From contig NC_080067.1 in assembly GCF_949987535.1 (NCBI RefSeq), positions 76,037,985-76,101,984 on the forward strand: DNA of 64,000 nt, written 5' to 3'. Positions within the stretch are counted from its first letter, which is position 1. Each line of letters begins with the position of its first letter. Under the pieces are notes generated by a model, which was not told the DNA's origin, ran no database searches, and saw nothing but the letters and a program-made list of their open reading frames with translations. A program made the translations under genes and the position numbers. The stretch comes from Balaenoptera acutorostrata. Taxonomy: Eukaryota; Chordata; Mammalia; Artiodactyla; Balaenopteridae. Positions 11,866 through 64,000 of the stretch are shown here, in pieces.

Positions 11866-11989
11866 TTTTATTTTATTTTATTTTTTTGGCCATGCCTCTC
11901 AGGTTGCGGGATCTTAGTTCCCCAACCAAGGATAGAACTCCAGCAGTGAGAGCGCCAAGTGCCAACCACTGGACTGCCAGGGAATTCCC
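11866..11989 (-). mobile_element. CHR-1-like SINE (short form), hit by the MITE
   Basis: Reading minus: head gggaattccctggcagtcca, tRNA-like B-box region, body, A-rich tail (T-rich 11866-11886 on this strand). The TSD aaaaatatag is at 11990-11999 on the right but at 11775-11784 on the left, beyond the MITE. So the MITE landed on a TA at the junction of the SINE tail and its TSD. Confidence 0.9.
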
Positions 11990-14410
11990 AAAAATATAGC
12001 ATTTTAAATGTATTCACATAAGAATGAGTCATAATTTCAAGATTTAAAAAAATATTTTCTAACAAGCTTATCAACTTCTAGAGGTATTTGCAGCATTTTT
12101 AGTTGATATTTTGGTTTCTGGAGTTATCACTGATTTTCTTGGTCTGACATTATACTTTTTTAAAAACCCAAGAACACTGTACATGAAATATGGGACTATG
12201 AGAGCTGCAGTGTCAAATTGACAGTAACCAGGAGATGTATAGAGAGTATTCATCTGTGGTTGTTTACAATAACTATTGTTAAAGACCACAATTAGTACAT
12301 TTTTAATGTAATATATATCATTTAAAAAACAATTATGTGCTGTTTCTTGAGAGAAGAATGTCTGAGCTTGGGAAAATATTGAGTAAAAGTGTTCTGTTCA
12401 TGTAAGGAGGCATGAACAAATGCCTCATCTTGCACAGGAGGCACACATTTTTCCCTTCCTTATTCCACAAGCCTTAGCTTTAAAAGCTAATCCAGCTGTG
12501 CTTAGGGTGAGATTTGATGCCTAAAATTGGATAAAGGTAACCGTTTTTAGTATAGTGTATATAGCTTTTTCTGTGTCTAATTCTTGTTTTCTTCCTACTT
12601 TTTTCAGGAGGTAACAGTTAATTTCAACTACCTTCACATAAAAGTGCTTCAGTAACAGACTTGGAAGGAAAGTGAGGTGTCACTAGAAAGAGAGGGTGTT
12701 TTTCTTGTAATAGGTATTAGATATTTACCATACAATTTTTATGTACATATAAGCAGTGGATGAAGGAGGGGTGTTTAAACTATGAATAAACAAGAATCCT
12801 GTGCCTGATAGACCAGCACAGTTAAGAAATGTGGACTATTTTCTCACTGCTTTGGCATTTTATAACTTATACTACTGGATGTTATGTTAATTAAAGCACA
12901 GGTACACTAATGTGTAAGCCAACATGGGAAGCCTTCTTTAAAAGGGAACTGTTCTGAGAAGTCTAAACACTTGGATGAGTAGAAGAAGTGATTATGATAA
13001 ATGACTAAATGACTAAAAATGAGTTGGATTACTTTTCTTTCTGCTTGATGAAAGGCAGTGATAAAAAAAATGAAAAAAAAGGACATAAAAAATTATGGGA
13101 ATGATGAGGGTAGTGAGTTGGCATTGCATTTCTTTGATAGATTTATCAATGACCATAAAAGTATTTATTTAAAAGATACATGTTAAAAGATAACCACAGA
13201 TTTTTATAAATATATTTTGTACTATTGAATTTGGAAACAAATGTTGAAATTTCAGTTATGTTACTTGCCACTTTGATGTTCTCTTACTTTTCATGAAGAA
13301 ATATCAACTAGTTTCATCCTTTGATTTATATAGTAAGTCAACCAGTTTCATTATGTTGGTATAACTTAATGTATTAAAACTAAGAATCAAACAAAATAAA
13401 AATCCCCCTAATTGTTTGCAAATATTTCCCTTAATTTAAAGTGCTTTACTGTAATACAGCTTTTCTATTTGTATTTATTTCTTTTCCGGTAAACTTTTTT
13501 ATTTATATAAATCTTTGGATTAATAAACTAAGTTATTAAGCCTCCAGGTGAGTCTACTAATTAAAATTTGAATGTAATGTTAACCAATATTTCATTTTAA
13601 GAAACTTTATAATTGTACTATACAAAATAAAATATTTTTGGCAGTTATTTTATAAAGCTGTGAAGCTATTTGAAACTCCGAATTTAGATTATTTTAATGA
13701 GTATTAGTTTTCCTAATTCTTTTTATAATAATTTTTACAACTTGGTAAAAATTGTTCTCCCAGATAAACTATTCTTGTGCAAGTTAAAGAGTGACCTCAT
13801 TCATTGGAACTTTGCCTTTTTAGGGTTTCTAACTGAGAAAATATAAGGTTCCTGACATTGTCAATTCCTAGTTGTTTTTTCTCCTACATTTCTTGAGGTT
13901 GATTATCTAATAGACAGCAATTAAAAACACTGTACAGAAAATGACATGTATTTTAGTTTCATGTCACAAGTGAATATATTGTATCAGATGAACATTTCAT
14001 GATTATTAAATGGAATGAATTTTAAACATAGAAATGATGATTATTTTGTGCATAGGTCCAAACTGGGTTTTGTTTTATTTTTATTTTCATAGTAACTATA
14101 TTATCTCCATATCTTAATTATGTTATTTTATTGAACTTGTGCTTTAGTAATTGATATATCCTTGGTTATATTCTCAGAGGCCATTTTTATTTAATGTCAA
14201 AACAGCTCATAAAAAGTGAAAATTCAGTCAGACTACTTATTTGATATTGTATAAAGCTAAAACAGTACCTCAAAAAATTATTTTTTAATTTGCAAAAAAA
14301 AAACCCTTAAATTTTAATCAAGTAAGATTCTGTGTGTAGACATGTAAAATTATGAATTAATGTAAAACCTTGATTAACTTGATGCTCGAAACTATGTTTT
14401 GAAGGATCTT

Positions 14411-14535
14411 TATTTATTTACTTTTTGGCCATGCCACGTGGCATGTGGGATCTTAGTTCCCAGACCAGGGGTCAAACCCACGCCCCCTTCAGTGGGAGCT
14501 TGGAGTTTTAACCACTGGACCTCCAGGGAAGTCCC
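14411..14535 (-). mobile_element. CHR-1-like SINE (short form)
   Basis: Ends ccagggaagtccc on this strand (SINE head gggacttccctgg on minus), with the ttttggccatgcc tail side at the left. Imperfect TSD ttgaaggatcttta / ttgaggggtcttta, so older than the CHR-2 copies. Confidence 0.88.
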
Positions 14536-15169
14536 TTGAGGGGTCTTTAATTGAAGACATCAGATGTCAAGGAAAACTGAAGAATAATAATTTAATAAGT
14601 AATTAAGCTATTATGTATTCTGCATTTAGTCTTATGAAACTTATGGTTGAGAATTAGAAGATTCAGACCTTTGAAATCAACACTGTTCAAAAATCAGTTT
14701 TGTTTTTTCCCCCATATGTATCAAGTCAGGAGCATACACTAGTTCATATTGGCAATTCAAAAATAAGGGTTGAAGTATTTGTTTTCTCAAGTTTTCTGTT
14801 ACTAGGACATTTAGTTAACTATAGTGCCACCTTCCTTGAGCATTCCAGTTAGTCTCGGTTTTATTGTATGTTGATATTATATATCTGGCTTGTTTTATTC
14901 AGCAAACAGTCACTTATTGCATTTTCCTTTTCACTTATTAAACTATGCTGTTTTATATTTCTGAGACATAATTTTACTGAGGAGAAAAATGGAAATGTAG
15001 TACAGAACCCAGTTATATTGTGGCTCTAAAGGTGCATAACTGAGTTTCCATGTTTGTTATAAGCTATCCATTCCTCTCTGACTTACATCTGTTCCTTTCT
15101 TGTGCCCTTTGGTTTAACATTGTTCTCCTCCCCAATTTTCCTCTTCTCCTCGTTGTAAACTCATGGCAG

Positions 15170-60034
<44,865 letters not shown>

Positions 60035-63000
60035 TTTTTTTTGTTTTTGAATTTTATCCTATTTATTTTTTTTATACAGCACGTTCTTATTAGTTATCTA
60101 TTTTATACATATTAGTGTATATATGTCAATCCCAATCTCCCAATTCATCCCACCACCACCACCCCTCTCCCTGCTTTCCCCCCTTGGTGTCCATATGTTT
60201 GTTCACTACATCTGTGTCTCTATTTCTTCCTTGCAAACCAGTTCATCTGTACCATTTTTCTAGATTCCACATATCTGCATTAATATACAACATTTGTTTT
60301 TCTCTTTCTGACTTACTTCACTCTGTTTGACAGTCTCTAGGTCTATCCATGTCTCTACAAATGACCCAGTTTCGTTCCTTTTTATGGCTGAGTAATATTC
60401 CATTGTATATATGTCCCACATCTTCTTTATCCATTCGTCTTTCGATGGGCATTTACATTGCTTCCATAGCTGTCTGTTGTAAATAGTGCTGCAGTGAACA
60501 TTAGGGTGCATGTGTCTTTTTGAATTATGGTTTTCTCTGTGTATATGGCCTGTAGTGGGATTGCTGGGTCATATGGTAATTCTATTTTTAGTTTTTTAAG
60601 GAACCTCCATACTATTCTCCACAGTGACTATCAATTTACATTCCCACCAACAGTGCAAGAGGGTTCCCTTTTCTCCACACCCTCTCCAGCGTTTGTTGTT
60701 TGTAGATTTTCTGATGATGCCCATTCTAACCGGTGTGAAGTGATACCTCATTGTAATTTTGATTTCCATTTCTCTAATAATTAGTGATGTTGAGCAGCTT
60801 TTCTTGTGCCTCTTGGCCATCTGTATGTCTTCTTTGGAGAAATGTCTATTTAGGTCTTCTGCCGATTTTTGGATTGGGTTGTTTGTTTTTTTACTATTGA
60901 GCTGCATGAGCTGTTTATATATTTTGGAGATTAATGCTTTGTCCATTGATTCATTTGCAAATGTTTTCTCCCATTCTGAGGGTTGTCTTTTCGTCTTGTT
61001 TATAGTTTCCTTGCTGTGCAAAAGCTTTTAAGTTTCATTAGGTCCCATTTCTTTATTTTTGTTTTTATTTCCACTACTCTAGGAGGTGGGTCAAAAAAGA
61101 TCTCGCTGTGATTTATGTCAAAGAGTGTTCTTCCTAGGTTTTCCTGTAAGAGTTTTATAGTGTCTGGCCTTACATTTAGGTCTTGAATCCATTTTGAGTT
61201 TATTTTTGTGTATGGTGTTAGGGAGTGTTCTAATTTCATTCTTTTACATGTAGCTGTCCAGTTTTCCCAGCACCACTTATTGAAGAGACTGTCTTTTCTC
61301 CATTGTATATCCTTGCCTCCTTTGTCATAGATTAGTTGACCATAGGTGCGTGGGTTTATCTCTGGGCTTTCTATCCTGTTCCATTGATCTATATTTCTGT
61401 TTTTGTGCCAGTACCATATTGTCTTGATTACTGTAACTTTGTAGTATAGTCCGAAGTCAGGGAGTCTGATTCCTCCAGCTCCGTTTTTTCCCTCAGGATT
61501 GCTTTGGCTATTCAAGGTCTTTTGTGTCTCCATACAAATTTTAATATATTTTTTTTGTTCTAGTTCTGTAAAAAATGCCATTTGTAATTTCATAGGGATT
61601 GCATTGAATCTGTAGATTGCTTTAGGTAGTACAGTCATTTTCACAATATTGATTCTTCCAATCCAAGAACATGGTATATGTCTCCATCTGTTTGTGTCAT
61701 CTTTGATTTCTTTCATCAGTGTCTTATAGTTTTCTGAGTACAGGTCTTTTACCTCCTTAGGTAGGTTTATTCCCAGGTATTTTATTCTTTTTGTTTCAGT
61801 GGTGAATGGGATTGTTTCCTTAATTTCTCTTTCTGATCTTTTGTTGTTAGTGTATAGGAATGCAAGAGATTTCTGTGCATTAATTTTGTAGCCTGCAACT
61901 TTACCAAATTCATTGATTAGCTCTAGTAGTTTTCTGGTGGCATCTTTAGGATTCTCTATGTATAGTATCATGTCATCTGCAAACAGTGACAGTTTTACTT
62001 CTTCTTTTCCCATTTGTATTCCTTTTATTTCTTTTTCTTCTCTGATTGCTATGGCTAGGACTTCCAAAACTATGTGGAATAATAATGGCGAGAATGGACA
62101 TCCTTGTCTTGTTCCCGATCTTAGAGGAAATGCTTTCAGTTTTTCACCACTGAGAATGATGTTTGCTGTGGATTTGTCATACCTGGCCTTTATTATGTTG
62201 AGATAGGTTCCCTCTATGCCCACTTTCTGGAGAGTTTTCATCATGAATGGGTGTTCAATTTTGTCAAAAGCTTTTTCTGCATCTAGTGAGATGATCGTAT
62301 GGTTTTTATTCTTCAGTTTGTTAATATGGTGTATCACATTGATTGATTTGCGTATTTTGAAGAATCCTTGCATCCCTGGGATAAATCACACTTCATCATG
62401 GTGTATGATCCTTTCAGTGTGTTGCTGGATTCTGTTTGCTAGGATTTTGTTGAGGATTTTTACATCTAAATTCATCAGTGATATTGGTCTGTAATTTTCT
62501 TTTTTTGTAGTGTCTTTGTCTGGTTTTGGTATCAGGGTAATGGTGGCCTTGTAGAATGAGTTTGGGAGTGTTCCTTCCTCTGCAATTTTTTGGAAGAGTT
62601 TGAGAAGGATGGGTATTAGCTCTTCTCTAAATGTTTGATAGAAATCGCCTGTGAAGCCATCTGGTCCTGGGCTTTTATTTGTTAGGAGATTTTTAATCAC
62701 AGTTTCATTACTTGTAATTGGTCTGTTCATATTTTCTGTTTCTTCCTGGTTCAGTCTTGGAAGCTTATACCTTTCTAAGAATTTGTCCATTTCTTACAGA
62801 TTTTCCATTTTATTGGCATACAGTTGCTTGTAGTAGTCTCTTAGGATGCTTTGTATTTCTGCGGTGTCCATTGTAACTTCTCCTTTTTCATTTCTAATTT
62901 TACTGATTTGAGTCCTCTCCCTCTTTTTCTTGATGCATCTGGCTAAAGGTTTATCAATTTTGTTTATCTTCTCAAAGAACCAGCTTTTAGTTTTATTGAT

Positions 63001-64000
63001 CTTTGCTATTGTTTTCTTGTTTTTATTTCATTTATTTCTACTCTCATGTTTATTATTTCTTTCCTTCTACTAACTTTGGGTTTTGTTTGTTCTTCTTTCT
63101 CTAGTTCCTTTAGGTGTAACTTTAGGTTGTTTGTTTGAGATTTTTCTTGTTTCTTGAGGTAGGATTGTATTGCTATAAACTTCCCTCTTAGAACTGCTTT
63201 CGCTGCATTGCATAGGTTTTGGTTTGTCGTATTTTCGTTGTCATTTGTCTCTAGGTATTTTTTGATTTCCTCTTTGATTTCTTCAGTGATCTCTTGATTA
63301 TTTAGAAACGTATTTTTTAGCCTCCATGTGTTTGTGTTTTTTACGTTTTTTTCCCTGTAATTTATTTCTAATCTCATAGTGTTGTGGTCAGAAAAAATGC
63401 TTGATATGATTTCAGTTTTTTTGAATTTACCAAGGCTTGATTTGAGACCCAAGATGTGATCTATCCTGGAGAATGTTCCATGTGCACTTGAGAAGAAAGT
63501 GTAATCTGCTGTTTTTGGATGGAATGTCCTATAAATATCAATTAAATCTATCTGGTCTATTGTGTCATTTAAAGCTTGTGTTTCCTTATTAATTTTCTGT
63601 TTGGATGATGTGTCCATTGGTGTAAGTGAGGTGTTAAAGTCCCCCACTATTGTGTTACTGTTGATTTTCTCTTTTATAGCTGTTAGCAGTTGCCTTATGT
63701 ATTGAGGTGCTCCTATGTTGGGTGCATATATATTTATAATTGTTATATCTTCTTCTTGGATTGATCCCTTGATCATATGTAGTGTCCTTCCTTGTCTCTT
63801 GTAACATTCTTTATTTTAAAGTCTATTTTATCTGTTAAGAGTATTGCTACTCCAGCTTTCTTTTGATTTCCATTTACATGGAGTGTCTTTTTCCATCGCC
63901 TCACTTTTAGTCTGTATGTGTCCCTAGTCTGAAGTGGGTCTCTTGTAGACAGCATATATATGGGTCTTGTTTTTGTATCCATTCAGTGAGCCTGTGTCCT
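60035..64000 (-). mobile_element. L1-C: LINE-1 3' portion, runs off the window
   Basis: Minus-strand L1 with A-rich 3' tail side at about 60035-60075, a 3' UTR like that of L1-A (gttcttattagttatctatt, gtcaatcccaatctcccaat) and ORF2 up to the window end. The 5' end and right TSD lie outside, so full length cannot be judged. It has no extra 3' segment like that of L1-A. Confidence 0.93.
60260..64000 (-). pseudogene. L1-C ORF2, multiply broken and incomplete
   Basis: Endonuclease pieces at 63982-63773 and 63776-63006 (SDHNTMRLE), RT pieces at 62790-62386 and 62373-61000 (FADDMILY kept, stop at about 62385), then 61021-60596 with the Cys-rich knuckle and 60511-60260 with [11 protein letters not shown] and the C-terminal ICGI. 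Several frameshifts and stops make it non-coding. The window ends just before the expected ORF2 start. Confidence 0.9.

Larger units (their letters stand above)
10854..15169. other. OPA1 intron 5, downstream part
   Basis: AT-rich intron. It holds a hAT fragment (10930-11105), a MIR (11165-11375), a mariner MITE nested at a SINE (11787-11989) and another SINE (14411-14535). Between 12000-14400 and 14540-15169 I recognise nothing besides the pyrimidine tract before exon 5b. Confidence 0.7.

Overview
This is a piece of a mammalian nuclear genome, most likely a cetacean (whale or dolphin; hippopotamus is the main alternative). The young SINEs are tRNA-derived CHR-1/CHR-2 type elements known from whales, hippos and related artiodactyls, and I saw no pig PRE-1 and no ruminant BovB or Bov-tA. 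The host gene is OPA1 on the + strand, the dynamin-like GTPase of the mitochondrial inner membrane. Twenty-one coding exons (human-style numbering 5b and 6 to 25) lie between 15170 and 59476. They join in frame into 2100 nt (700 codons) with no stop codon and GT-AG boundaries throughout. Exons 1 to 5 should lie upstream and exons 26 to the end downstream; I found no trace of them here.

Layout: 1-15169 is intron 5, holding a full-length minus-strand LINE-1 (L1-A, 3711-10837) flanked by target-site duplications. Exon 5b (15170-15280) is the alternatively spliced exon that carries the S2 protease site. 20441-25164 codes for the coiled-coil stalk and the start of the G domain. 25811-32265 is the GTPase domain (G1 in exon 9, G3 in exon 12, G4 in exon 14). 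32358-53933 is the middle/stalk region, interrupted by a 12.9 kb intron 19 that contains a second, decayed full-length LINE-1 (L1-B, 39912-46986) nested in an older L1 fragment. 57041-59476 holds the start of the C-terminal region. From about 60035 to the window end is a third, 5'-truncated-by-the-window LINE-1 (L1-C).

All nine young CHR-type SINEs and all three young L1s lie antisense to OPA1. Other repeats are a palindromic mariner MITE, a 82-bp minisatellite inside L1-A, old MIR, L2, L1M and hAT fragments, and a few microsatellites. The rest is AT-rich intron in which I recognise nothing.

There is no novel gene system here. The points worth a second look are: a SINE 30 nt upstream of the exon 14 splice acceptor; an L1 that appears to carry about 1.2 kb of 3'-transduced or subfamily-specific sequence; a nearly intact L1 broken in ORF2 by one 2-bp deletion; a mariner hairpin inserted at a SINE/TSD junction and resembling cattle miR-2284/2285 precursors; and SINEs with short extra segments between two A-rich tails.
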